Origin: Tatumella terrea
Lineage (GTDB): Bacteria; Pseudomonadota; Gammaproteobacteria; Enterobacterales; Enterobacteriaceae
Direction of reading: 5' to 3'
Assembly: GCF_039523755.1 (NCBI RefSeq)
Contig: NZ_BAAAFX010000010.1
Location: forward strand, 124,001-188,000
DNA: 64,000 nucleotides
Shown: positions 52,673 to 60,989 of the stretch, piece by piece
How the letters are laid out: each line of letters starts with the position of its first letter
Numbering within the stretch: position 1 is the first letter of the stretch
Made by a program: the position numbers and the translations under genes
Notes under the pieces: generated by a model
What the model was told of the DNA's origin: nothing
Databases searched by the model: none
What the model saw: only the letters and a program-made list of their open reading frames with translations

Positions 52673-53347
52673 TCAGCGCAGATGCGTGGCCACGTCCAGC
52701 ACACCGTTAATCACAAACTGTACGCCCATACAGACCAGCAGAAATCCCATCAGACGGGAAATGGCTTCGATACCGCCTTTACCGACCAGACGCATAATCG
52801 CCCCTGAACTGCGCAGGCTTAACCACAGAATGACGGCCACCAGCAGGAAGGTCAGCACCGGTGCCACATGCAATACCCAGACCGGAAAATCCCCGCTTTT
52901 GACGGTGGAGGCGGTACTGATAATCATCGCGATGGTCCCTGGCCCGGCGGTACTCGGCATCGCAATCGGTACGAAGGCGATATTCACCTGTGAGTCATGA
53001 TGCTCTGCGGCCTCTATCTCTTCCTGCTTATGCTGTACTTCCAGGGTATCGTGGAGTTTCTGTACCGGAAACAGCATCCGGAAGCCGATAAATGCCACAA
53101 TCAGCCCTCCGGCAATCCGTAGCCCGGGGATAGAGATACCGAAGGTATCCAGTACCGCATTGCCGGCATACCAGGCCACCATCATAATCAGAAACACATA
53201 GACCGAGGCCTGGAAGGCCTGACGGTTGCGTTCGCTGAAATTCATCTCGCCGGACAGGCCGAGGAACAACGCCACACTGGTTAACGGATTGGCCAGCGGC
53301 AACAGCACCACCAGCCCCAGCCCGATCGCCTTGATAAGTTCCTGCAT
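52673..53347 (-). CDS. marC: MarC-family inner-membrane protein
   Basis: UPF0056 protein (224 aa) with six hydrophobic helices, very close to E. coli MarC (KAIGLGLVVLLPLANPLT, DTFGISIPGLRIAGGLIVAF, GGIEAISRLMGFLLVCMGVQF). Despite its name, MarC has not been shown to cause antibiotic resistance and its role is unknown. No mar regulators are adjacent. A 238-nt gap separates it from yjjA; I see nothing specific in it. Confidence 0.93.
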   Translation of the reverse strand: MQELIKAIGLGLVVLLPLANPLTSVALFLGLSGEMNFSERNRQAFQASVYVFLIMMVAWYAGNAVLDTFGISIPGLRIAGGLIVAFIGFRMLFPVQKLHDTLEVQHKQEEIEAAEHHDSQVNIAFVPIAMPSTAGPGTIAMIISTASTVKSGDFPVWVLHVAPVLTFLLVAVILWLSLRSSGAIMRLVGKGGIEAISRLMGFLLVCMGVQFVINGVLDVATHLR

Positions 53348-53585
53348 AAAACCCTCGAATTTTCAGAACACCGGCGACCGCTGCCCTCCGGTTACCGGCA
53401 AGGATAATGAATAAGTCAGATTTTTGCCTGAGCGGCGCACAGTATAGAGTGATGTGCCGTGCGGACAGGGGCGAAAGTTGCTCCGGCAATTAACGGGAAA
53501 CCGTAACAGAAAAGCGGGGGAAGGGCAGTAACGGAAAGCGCGGGGGAATAAATTCAGTGCAGGCGGGCCTGCACTGACGGGGGGA

Positions 53586-54101
53586 TTACATACCGAGGTA
53601 TTTTTTACCCTGATCCAGAACCACATTACAGGCTTTGGTTTTCAGCTTTTCACCCATCGGGGTGTTGCTCAGGCTTTTCAGGCTGATCTGCTGGTTGTTA
53701 CCGGTATTCAGCAGACCCTGAATGCCGTCCAGATAGCCGGTCTGTTTCTGTTGTGCGCTGGTATCGGTCAGGCCCAGTTTGCTTTTCAGCTGGTCGGTGA
53801 CCGAAGTGACATTATTTTTCACCAGATTGTTCTCTGCACAGTACTGCAGGATACCGGTCGCATTGCTCATACTGTTGGAACTCACCGCTTTATTACCGCC
53901 ATTCAGCAAACCGGTGATAGAGGATAAGGATAAGCCGCCTTCAGTACCGGTACTTTTACCGCTGGTGGCTGAAGAGGAATCCAGCAGATCCGACGCTGAA
54001 CTGCTCAGCTTATCCTGCCAGCTGGAAGCACAGGCGGATGCACTCACCAGCGCGGCAATCAGGCCCATAGCCAGTAAAGGGGTGCGTGTCGATTTTTTCA
54101 T
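53586..54101 (-). CDS. yjjA: DUF2501 secreted protein YjjA
   Basis: Exported protein (171 aa). Signal peptide of about 25 residues (LIAALVSASACA-SSWQD). The mature part shows the DUF2501 pattern: SSITGLLNGGNKAVSSNSM, NATGILQYCAENNLV, KSKLGLTD, GIQGLLNTG and GEKLKTKACNVVLDQG, with two conserved cysteines. Function unknown. Stands alone, followed upstream by the low-complexity repeat region. Confidence 0.9.
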   Translation of the reverse strand: MKKSTRTPLLAMGLIAALVSASACASSWQDKLSSSASDLLDSSSATSGKSTGTEGGLSLSSITGLLNGGNKAVSSNSMSNATGILQYCAENNLVKNNVTSVTDQLKSKLGLTDTSAQQKQTGYLDGIQGLLNTGNNQQISLKSLSNTPMGEKLKTKACNVVLDQGKKYLGM

Positions 54102-54558
54102 TAATACAGCCTCATTTTGCTTATCTTTTATTTCCGGTACTCAGTTTAGTCTGTTATTGCTTCAGATAAGTTCCTTTTTTGTGTGCCCCCGGTCCACCGC
54201 GCAGCAAAATAGGATTTCTTCCCGTGCCTTACCGGCCGGCCCGCCACGTACACAGGCAGTCAGACCGGCAGTCAAAAGGCCAGGCAGCCACGAACACAGA
54301 CAGTCAGACCAACGGCCAGCCAGACAGGTAAAAAGCCCAAAAGCCCAAAAGCCAAAAGCCAAATAGCTAAATAGCCAGCCACGGATACAGACAGTCATTC
54401 ACACGGGCAGGCAGACCGCCAGCAAGCCAAATCGATGGCCAGGCAAAACCCGCGGGCCACCACCCACATCCCGGGCAAGTACCTTGGGCAGACTGCTTCC
54501 CTGCAAACTAACGTATCAAAAACCCTTCAGACCCCCATTGCAGGACTGAATACCGAAA

Positions 54559-54690
54559 CCCAAAACCCAAAACCCAAAACCCAAAACCCAAAACCCAAAA
54601 CCCAAAACCCAAAACCCAAAACCCAAAACCCAAAACCCAAAACCCAAAACCCAAAACCCAAAACCCAAAACCCAAAACCCAAAACCCAAA
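54559..54690. repeat. About 19 tandem copies of CCCAAAA
   Basis: Uninterrupted 7-mer array; the minus strand reads (TTTTGGG)n, which resembles telomere-type repeats and could form G-quadruplexes. The period of 7 changes frame each unit, so it is not coding in a simple way. Confidence 0.97.
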
Positions 54691-54703
54691 GGCCAGAACC
54701 TAA

Positions 54704-54838
54704 GGGCAGAACCTAAGGGCAGAACCTAAGGGCAGAACCTAAGGGCAGAACCTAAGGGCAGAACCTAAGGGCAGAACCTAAGGGCAGAACCTAAGGGCAG
54801 AACCTAAGGGCAGAACCTAAGGGCAGAACCCAAAGGCC
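54704..54838. repeat. About 10 tandem copies of a 13-mer (GGGCAGAACCTAA)
   Basis: Perfect head-to-tail copies that decay at the right end into CCAGAACCC(A/T)GGG variants up to about 54965. No spacers. Confidence 0.96.
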
Positions 54839-54985
54839 AGAACCCAGGGCCAGAACCTAAGGGCAGAACCTAAGGGCTAAAACCCAGGGCCAAAACCTAA
54901 GGTCAAAACTCAATGCCAGAACCCAGGGCCAGAACCCAGGCCTGGAACCAAACGCCAGAACTTAGGGGCCGGAACACAGGGTCAA

Positions 54986-55029
54986 AACCAAAGACCAAAG
55001 ACCAAAGACCAAAGACCAAAGACCAAAGA
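54986..55029. repeat. Six tandem copies of ACCAAAG
   Basis: Second 7-mer array, compositionally related to the CCCAAAA array but with a different unit. Confidence 0.95.
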
Positions 55030-55195
55030 CTCAACTATGCTTCCGGAACCCATGGCCCGGATATGTCAGAGAGTAGGGGGATTTTATACAGATAAAGGGT
55101 CAATAAAGGGGAGATAACGAGCCCAATCCGGGCCGATAACAACGAAGGGAGTGTTTGTTTTTCCAGCGATTAACGCGTTACCTAATGGAATCATC

Positions 55196-55223
55196 TTGCA
55201 CCCGCCACGACTCAGGGTATAAT
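55196..55223 (+). promoter_or_regulatory. leuX promoter
   Basis: -35 TTGCAC (55196-55201), 16-bp spacer, perfect -10 TATAAT (55218-55223), then a GC-rich discriminator, typical of stringently controlled tRNA promoters. Confidence 0.85.
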
Positions 55224-55250
55224 CCCGTTGTTTTCCGCATACCCTTCAGT

Positions 55251-55335
55251 GCCGAAGTGGCGAAATCGGTAGACGCAGTTGATTCAAAATCAACCATCGA
55301 AAGATGTGCCGGTTCGAGTCCGGCCTTCGGCACCA
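55251..55335 (+). tRNA. leuX: tRNA-Leu (CAA)
   Basis: 85-nt class II tRNA with encoded CCA. The acceptor stem is GCCGAAG/CTTCGGC, the anticodon loop TTCAAAA gives anticodon CAA (codon UUG), a long variable arm is present and the T arm is GGTTCGAGTCC. Nearly identical to E. coli leuX, a well-known integration site for P4-type islands; an integrase remnant follows directly. Confidence 0.98.
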
Positions 55336-55349
55336 AATATGCAAAATTA

Positions 55350-55373
55350 AGTCACCCAAGGGTGGCTTTTTTT
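55350..55373 (+). terminator. leuX terminator
   Basis: AGTCACCC/GGGTGGCT arms followed by seven T, 15 nt after the tRNA. Confidence 0.85.
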
Positions 55374-55402
55374 GTGTCTGGGATCCAGTAGCCGCAGGGC
55401 TT

Positions 55403-55478
55403 TACCCGCATTTCAGTCAACCGACGTCATGCTGATTCAATCTACATCAACTTACTGATGCGGGTACAACTGCGGGTA
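55403..55478. promoter_or_regulatory. Repeated TACCCGC/GCGGGTA sites between leuX and integrase
   Basis: One TACCCGC (55403-55409) and two GCGGGTA copies (55460-55466, 55472-55478; 12-bp spacing) lie between the tRNA and the integrase start. This is where P4-type integrases have arm-type binding sites, so an attL role is plausible (inference). Confidence 0.4.
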
Positions 55479-55533
55479 TATCCCGGTTCGATAATGTTTG
55501 TATTCACACAGAACCGTTGAAAGGATACTCATC

Positions 55534-56331
55534 ATGGCTCTGAATGATGTGAAGGTTCGTGCTGCCAAGTCTGAAACAAAAGCCTATATACGCTTTGCTG
55601 TGCAGAGTAGGTTAATCGACTACAACCACGGGCAAGAGATGGCTGGTGCGGTTACTACGGCGAAAAGCCAGCATCGTGCTGCGCTCGAACTCAATCGTAT
55701 TCCTGAACTACTTCATCGTATTGATCATTACTCCGGCAGGTCGTTAACCCGATGGGCTTTTGAATTCACTTTGTTGGTTTTCACCCGTTCAAGCGAGCTA
55801 CGTTTTGCACGCTGGTCAGAAGTGGATTTTGAAATGGCGATGTGGACGATTCCAGGTGAGCGCGAGCCACTGGAAGGAGTTAAGCATTCTCAGCGTGGTT
55901 CGAAGATGCGAACTCCCCATCTTGTTCCCTTATCGCGGCAGGCGTTAGCCATTTTGGAAAAGATAAAAAGTATGAGTGGGAATTGAAAGCTGATTTTCGT
56001 GGGCGATCACGATCCACGTAAGCCGATGAGTGAAAACACGGTAAACAAGGCTCTGCGAGTGATGGGCTATGACACGAAAACGGAAGTATGTGGGCATGGT
56101 TTCAGGACTATGGTGTGTAGTTCTCTGATTGAGTCAGGATTGTGGTCGAGGGATGCAGTAGAGAGGCAGATGAGCCATCAGGAGCGTAGTTCTGTTCGGG
56201 CAGCTTACATCCATAAGGCGGAACATCTTGGGGAGCGTAGGCTGATGTTGCAGTGGTGGGCGGATTACCTGGATGCGAACCGTGAGAAGGGGGTGAGTCC
56301 GTTTGAATACTCTAACGACAAAAAACGATAG
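55534..56331 (+). pseudogene. Decayed P4-type tyrosine integrase
   Basis: Starts like a P4-family integrase (MALNDVKVRAAKSETKAY, AAAGG upstream). About 200 residues (SAM-like and part of the catalytic domain) are then deleted and it jumps to RSLTRWAFEFTLLVFTRSSELRFARW. The catalytic Arg context (SSELR), HGFRTM, MSH and the Tyr in AAYIHKAEHL remain. An in-frame TGA (55984-55986) interrupts the frame just before KLIFVGDHDPRKPMSE. Deletion plus nonsense codon make it inactive. Confidence 0.9.
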
Positions 56332-56519
56332 CAATGGTTAGTTATATGTTCCTGTAGGCCAAAGTGTCGCTAATTGGCATATGACTTCACTGGAACTTAT
56401 GTCTGGTATCTATGCTCGGCATATATCCTGAAATTAAACATGTCGAATATGCTTGTTTTCTTATCCATACGTTCAATGTTTTCCCAACTGCTGTAATTTC
56501 ATTTCAGCTTGAATTTTTT

Positions 56520-56556
56520 TTGTTTTTTTCGCATTTTGGGATACGATTTGCATCGT
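56520..56556 (+). promoter_or_regulatory. hsd operon promoter with overlapping dyad
   Basis: -35-like TTGTTT (56520-56525), 16-bp spacer, -10-like TACGAT (56542-56547). The perfect inverted repeat ACGAT-TTGC-ATCGT (56543-56556) covers the -10 and lies 24 nt before the Xre start, where an autoregulator would bind. The region 56332-56519 is AT-rich and holds no gene. Confidence 0.5.
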
Positions 56557-56579
56557 TAAGCACAAAGATAAGGACCATT

Positions 56580-56807
56580 ATGATCCGCTGCCATCTTGCT
56601 CGGCTCATGGGCGAATATAAGATGCGAATAGCCGATGTTGTCAGAGAAACTGGCCTGAGTCGCAACACTATCACTTTGCTTTACAAAGAGACGGCTCAGA
56701 AGGTTGACCTGGATACATTAGAAAGGCTTTGCGTGCTTTTTGACTGTGAAATACACGATTTACTGCAAAAGGTTCCTGCTTCGCAGAATCGTACAGAGAA
56801 AAATTAA
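56580..56807 (+). CDS. Xre-family HTH regulator of the hsd operon
   Basis: Small Cro/C1-type DNA-binding protein (75 aa). The HTH is MRIADVVRETGLSRNTITLLYKE, followed by LDTLERLCVLFDCEIHDLLQ, typical of the short HTH_26-type regulators. AGGA lies upstream of the ATG at 56580; upstream codons to 56412 are AT-rich leader. Its stop overlaps the hsdM1 start by one base (TAATG), so regulator and methylase are made together, much as controller proteins accompany type II systems. Expected to bind the dyad over its own promoter. Confidence 0.85.
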   Translation: MIRCHLARLMGEYKMRIADVVRETGLSRNTITLLYKETAQKVDLDTLERLCVLFDCEIHDLLQKVPASQNRTEKN

Positions 56808-58306
56808 TGACACTGATAAACCTAAAAGATCTCGAGGCCCATCTTTGGCATGCAGCCCATATCATCACCGGGCCTATTGATGCGTCAGATTACAAAACGT
56901 ACATTTTCCCCATCCTGTTTTTCAAGCGCATTTGTGATGTATATGACGAAGAATTTGCCGATGCGATGGAGAGCGTTGGAGATGCAGAGCTTGCCAAGGG
57001 GAAGATGTTTCACCGTATTCAGATACCTGAAAATTGCCACTGGCATGATGTATTCGCTGAGATCAAAGACATCGGCCAGGCATTGAAAGACTCCTTCCGT
57101 GGTATAGAGCTGGCAAACCCTAAACTGCATGGTATTTTTGGGGATGCCAGCTGGACCAATAAAGAACGCCTTTCTGATGAGTTGCTGGCTACGTTACTTA
57201 ATCACTTCAATAAGGTAAACCTTGGCGTTTCTAGTGTCCGTGACGATGATATGGGGCGCGCATACGAGTATCTGATCAAACGCTTTGCAGACAAAGCTAA
57301 CAAGAAAGCCGGTGAGTTCTATACCCCACGTACTATCGTTCGCTTGATGGTTAACATTCTGGATCCAAATGCCGGTGAGAGTGTCTACGATCCCGCCTGT
57401 GGCACAGGCGGTATGTTGCTCGAGACTATCCACCATGTAAAAGAAAACGGTGGAGATCCGCGTCTGCTAAAAATCAAAGGACAGGAAAAAAACCTGACCA
57501 CAGAAGCCATCGCTCGAATGAACCTGTTCCTGCACGGTCAGGAGGATTTCGATATTGTTCGCGGGGATACGCTGCGTGAACCTAAGTTTTTACAAAGCGA
57601 TCGTTTAGAAACCTTCGACTGCGTTGTTGCCAACCCACCATTTAGCTTGAAGGGATGGGGATACGATCTGTGGTCGAATGATCCCTATGGCCGTAAGCAA
57701 TATGGTCTGGCGCCTAAAACAAATGGTGATTTTGCCTGGGTGCAGCATATGTTTGCTTCACTTAACGACAAAGGGCGTATGGCTGTCGTGTTACCTCATG
57801 GTGTGCTGTTTCGTGGTGGATCTGAGGGGGCAATTCGAACCAAATTGCTGCAAGAGAATCGCATTGTGGCGATTATTGGTGTCGCTTCCAACCTGTTCTA
57901 TGGGACGGGTATTCCTGCGTGTATTTTGGTGCTGCGCAAATCACGCCTGGCAACGCATAAAGATCATGTATTGATCATCAATGCTGAAGAAATCTATACC
58001 AGGGGGCGCGCGCAGAATACGCTGTCCAACAAGCAGGCCGATGACATATACCAAATCTATCATGACCAGGCGCAACAGGGGCCGGATGCAAAAGAAATCG
58101 AAGGCGTTGCGCGCTGGGTGCCTCTGGAGGAGATTGAAGAAAATGACTTTAATCTAAATATTGCTCGTTATGTGCAAAAACCACTCGAAGAAGAAACCAT
58201 CACTGTGGAAGAAGCACTTAAAGATTTTCAACGGAAGCTGGCTGAGCTGGAAAAAGCAGAAGAGGAACTGGAAGCCCTGCTTATCAAAGAAGGGTTCGAG
58301 GTATGA
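56807..58306 (+). CDS. hsdM: Type I restriction-modification methyltransferase HsdM (copy 1)
   Basis: N6-adenine methyltransferase subunit (499 aa). An N-terminal helical HsdM_N domain (residues ~8-150) precedes the catalytic domain, with SAM motif I DPACGTGGM at D195 and catalytic motif IV N276-PPF. The C-terminal tail is a predicted coiled coil (EEALKDFQRKLAELEKAEEELEALL). Complete, with no missing motif. Overlaps the Xre stop by 1 nt and the second hsdM by 4 nt (ATGA). Confidence 0.95.
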   Translation: MTLINLKDLEAHLWHAAHIITGPIDASDYKTYIFPILFFKRICDVYDEEFADAMESVGDAELAKGKMFHRIQIPENCHWHDVFAEIKDIGQALKDSFRGIELANPKLHGIFGDASWTNKERLSDELLATLLNHFNKVNLGVSSVRDDDMGRAYEYLIKRFADKANKKAGEFYTPRTIVRLMVNILDPNAGESVYDPACGTGGMLLETIHHVKENGGDPRLLKIKGQEKNLTTEAIARMNLFLHGQEDFDIVRGDTLREPKFLQSDRLETFDCVVANPPFSLKGWGYDLWSNDPYGRKQYGLAPKTNGDFAWVQHMFASLNDKGRMAVVLPHGVLFRGGSEGAIRTKLLQENRIVAIIGVASNLFYGTGIPACILVLRKSRLATHKDHVLIINAEEIYTRGRAQNTLSNKQADDIYQIYHDQAQQGPDAKEIEGVARWVPLEEIEENDFNLNIARYVQKPLEEETITVEEALKDFQRKLAELEKAEEELEALLIKEGFEV

Positions 58307-59784
58307 GTTCTATGAGTAATAAAAAGCTGGAAGAGCTGCTCTGGGGAGCCGCCGAATTTCTTCGTGGCCAAATTGACGCATCAGACTACAAGCAGTATGT
58401 CTTCCCGTTGCTGTTTTACAAACGCTTGTCAGATGTCTATCTGGAAGAATATAACGAAGCGCTGGAACTCCATGAAGGTGATGCTGAATATGCCGCCATG
58501 CCGATGTTTCATCGTTTCAACATCCCCTCTGAGGCAGCTTGGGAAAAGGTCCGCAATACCAGTAAAAACATTGGTGAAGCAATTCAGAATGCGCTTCGAC
58601 TGATTGAAGCCAATAATCCGCGTTTACATGGCGTCTTCGGTGATGCGCAGTGGACCAATAAAGAGCGCCTGCCCGATCATTTGCTGGCTGATCTGATTGA
58701 GCATTTCAGTAAAATTCCGCTCGGTATTAAATCTGTCGCCCAGGATGATCTTGGTGAAGCTTACGAATACCTGATTAAAAAGTTCGCTGATGATTCCGGC
58801 CATACGGCAGCAGAGTTTTATACCAACCGAACAGTCGTGCATTTAATGACGCGCATTATGAGCTTAAAACCGGGTGAAACCGCCTATGATCCAACGTGCG
58901 GCACTGGAGGGATGTTGCTAAATGCAGTGATGGATCTTCGTGCAAGAGGGGAAGAGTGGCGCTCTGTGCACCTTTATGGTCAGGAAGTGAACCTGCTGAC
59001 TTCCGCTATCGCCCGTATGAATATGTTCCTGCACGATATCGAAGAATTTGATGTGCTGCGCGGTGATACTTTGGCTGAGCCAAAGTTTATTGAAAACGAT
59101 CGGCTTAAGCAGTTTGATGTGATTTTTGCCAACCCGCCATACTCCATCAAGAAATGGAATCGTGACAAGTTTGCCGCAGATCCCTATGGTCGTAACCTTT
59201 ATGGGATACCACCGCAGGGCTGCGCTGATTACGCTTTTTATACCCATATCATCAAAAGCTTGAAACCCGATACAGGTCGCGCTGCCATGCTCTGGCCACA
59301 TGGCGTGCTGTTCCGTGATTCTGAGCAGGCCATTCGTAAACAGGTGATTGAATCTGACATTATTGAAGCGGTGATTGGTTTGGGGCCGAACCTTTTTTAT
59401 AACTCACCGATGGAATCGTGCGTGGTTGTTCTTAACTGCAATAAACCAGTTGAACGCAAGAACAAGGTGTTGTTTATCAACGGGGTTGAGCATGTCACCC
59501 GTGAACGTGCTCATAGTCGTTTATCCGATGAGGATTTGGCGGTATTATGCGCGGCTTATTTTAATCCGGAAAAAAAAAACGATATAACCGCTTTAGTGGA
59601 TATCGAAGCTATTAAAGAAAACCTTTATAACCTGTCAATTCCACTATATGTGAAAAATAAAAGCAATGTCAAAATAAATGATGTTCAGCATGCTATCGAA
59701 TCATGGAAATTCAGTAGCATAAAACTCAAAAGAAATATCAAGATGTTTTTTGATAGCCTGGGCAGCATTGGTTATGAAATTTAA
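58303..59784 (+). CDS. hsdM: Type I restriction-modification methyltransferase HsdM (copy 2)
   Basis: Second, different HsdM (493 aa), related to copy 1 along its length but clearly diverged. SAM motif DPTCGTGGM at D196 and catalytic N277-PPY, both intact. Shared landmarks with copy 1 include QIDASDYK/PIDASDYK, WTNKERL, AYEYLIK and WPHGVLFR/LPHGVLFR. Its last ~70 codons (from about 59565) become strongly AT-rich, like hsdS. It lacks the coiled-coil tail of copy 1. Overlaps copy 1 by 4 nt; hsdS starts 16 nt after its stop. Two intact HsdM genes in one operon is unusual. Confidence 0.94.
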   Translation: MSSMSNKKLEELLWGAAEFLRGQIDASDYKQYVFPLLFYKRLSDVYLEEYNEALELHEGDAEYAAMPMFHRFNIPSEAAWEKVRNTSKNIGEAIQNALRLIEANNPRLHGVFGDAQWTNKERLPDHLLADLIEHFSKIPLGIKSVAQDDLGEAYEYLIKKFADDSGHTAAEFYTNRTVVHLMTRIMSLKPGETAYDPTCGTGGMLLNAVMDLRARGEEWRSVHLYGQEVNLLTSAIARMNMFLHDIEEFDVLRGDTLAEPKFIENDRLKQFDVIFANPPYSIKKWNRDKFAADPYGRNLYGIPPQGCADYAFYTHIIKSLKPDTGRAAMLWPHGVLFRDSEQAIRKQVIESDIIEAVIGLGPNLFYNSPMESCVVVLNCNKPVERKNKVLFINGVEHVTRERAHSRLSDEDLAVLCAAYFNPEKKNDITALVDIEAIKENLYNLSIPLYVKNKSNVKINDVQHAIESWKFSSIKLKRNIKMFFDSLGSIGYEI

Positions 59785-59800
59785 AGAGAGAAATATAATA

Positions 59801-60988
59801 ATGAATAATAAACAAAAGGTAAAATTTGGTGATCTTGCTGAACAGGTTATGGTTAGAATTTCCCCAACAAGCGACGATGCTAAGCATTTTATTGGGTTAG
59901 AACATTTAAAATCTGGTTATTTTTATGTACATGATTGGGGGGCTGACGTTGAATTGAAAACACAGGCCTTTAAGGTAAAGTGTGGCGAAATAATTTTTAG
60001 TAGACGAAATACATATTTAAAAAGGGTGTCGGTGAGCCCTATTAATGGTATTTGTTCTGCTGATGCAATGGTAATTAAATCAAGAAAAAACAGCTACTTA
60101 TTGGACGGGTACTTACCCCACTTGATGCAATCAACCTCTTTTATGGAAAAGGTGATTGCAAATTCCGCCGGCTCGCTATCATCGCGAATAAAATGGAGTG
60201 AATTAAATAAACTAGAAGTTATTATACCGAGCATTGAGCAGCAATGCTCGTCATTAATAATCTTTGATTCGTTAGCAAAGAAAGAACTTCTATATTTAAG
60301 TGCTCTTGAAGCAGCTAAAAGATTATTATATGCAATTGGTCTGCGGATTTTTGATAATTACTTTGATTCGAGAGAGAATAAATGTGTTCCTCTTCCGGTT
60401 GGATGGAATTTTGGTTCTATTAAAGATATTTTAATTACTTCTCCAGAAGGGGGGTATTCTCCTGTTGAAACTGCAGTCGATACTGGGTACTATGTCCTGA
60501 ATCTAAATAGCTTGTCGAAATCAGGATTCAGAGAAACTGCTTTAAAAAATATTACAGAAGATAATTTTTTAAAAGGAAAAATATGCAATGATGGTGATTT
60601 GTTAATCTCCCGTTCTAATACAGCAGAGTTGGTTGGTTTGGTTGGAAAATATAAAGGGTCGACTGGCAATGGGAATACGATTTTTCCAGACACGATGTGG
60701 CGATTGGCTGTCGACGAAAAAATCATTAAAAAAGAGTTTTTAATGTACTATCTAATGTCTCCATATGGCCGCCGAGCTATCCAAGGTATTGCGGCTGGAA
60801 CTAGCGGAAGCATGAAGAAAATAAATAAAGATAACTTTTTAAAAATTAAAATGCCTATTCCTCCCTTCAATATTCAAGCATCAATCATTAATGCGTTTAA
60901 GTGTTCGTATGAAAATATTTATAGACACAATGAATCCTTGGGGAAAATTATTCAACTACGTCAAGCTATGATTGATAAGGAAATATAA
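59801..60988 (+). CDS. hsdS: Type I restriction-modification specificity subunit HsdS
   Basis: Specificity subunit (395 aa) with two target-recognition domains (about residues 5-150 and 200-345). Each is followed by a conserved helix (SLAKKELLYLSALEAAKRLL and SLGKIIQLRQAMIDKEI) that sets the spacing of the bipartite site. TRD motifs such as GEIIFSRRNTYLKRV and GDLLISRSNTAELVG are typical. Much more AT-rich than its neighbours. I use the ATG at 59801 (GAGAG upstream); an alternative at 59774 would overlap hsdM2 and add nine residues. hsdR follows after 1 nt. Confidence 0.93.
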   Translation: MNNKQKVKFGDLAEQVMVRISPTSDDAKHFIGLEHLKSGYFYVHDWGADVELKTQAFKVKCGEIIFSRRNTYLKRVSVSPINGICSADAMVIKSRKNSYLLDGYLPHLMQSTSFMEKVIANSAGSLSSRIKWSELNKLEVIIPSIEQQCSSLIIFDSLAKKELLYLSALEAAKRLLYAIGLRIFDNYFDSRENKCVPLPVGWNFGSIKDILITSPEGGYSPVETAVDTGYYVLNLNSLSKSGFRETALKNITEDNFLKGKICNDGDLLISRSNTAELVGLVGKYKGSTGNGNTIFPDTMWRLAVDEKIIKKEFLMYYLMSPYGRRAIQGIAAGTSGSMKKINKDNFLKIKMPIPPFNIQASIINAFKCSYENIYRHNESLGKIIQLRQAMIDKEI

Positions 60989-60989
60989 A

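Larger units (their letters stand above)
54102..55195. other. 1.1-kb gene-free, repeat-rich region
   Basis: No gene is supported. Besides the three arrays listed separately, 54240-54430 holds degenerate CAGTCAGACCGGC / AGGCAGCCA repeats and 54335-54365 AAAAGCC repeats. 54840-54965 is a degenerate run of CCAGAACCCAGGG units. All share a pyrimidine- or purine-skewed, G-run/A-run character. Open frames here (for example a Lys-Pro-Thr-Gln-Asn-Pro repeat) only mirror the DNA repeats. Confidence 0.8.

Noticed and set aside
54435..54716. Open frame encoding a KPKTQNP repeat protein
   Set aside because: The peptide repeat is a by-product of the CCCAAAA 7-mer; no start signal and no conserved domain.
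54704..54838. Possible CRISPR or iteron array
   Set aside because: 13-mers are perfectly contiguous with no spacers, and no replication gene is nearby.
55155..55391. 78-codon open frame over the leuX region
   Set aside because: It reads through the tRNA gene and its terminator; not a protein gene.
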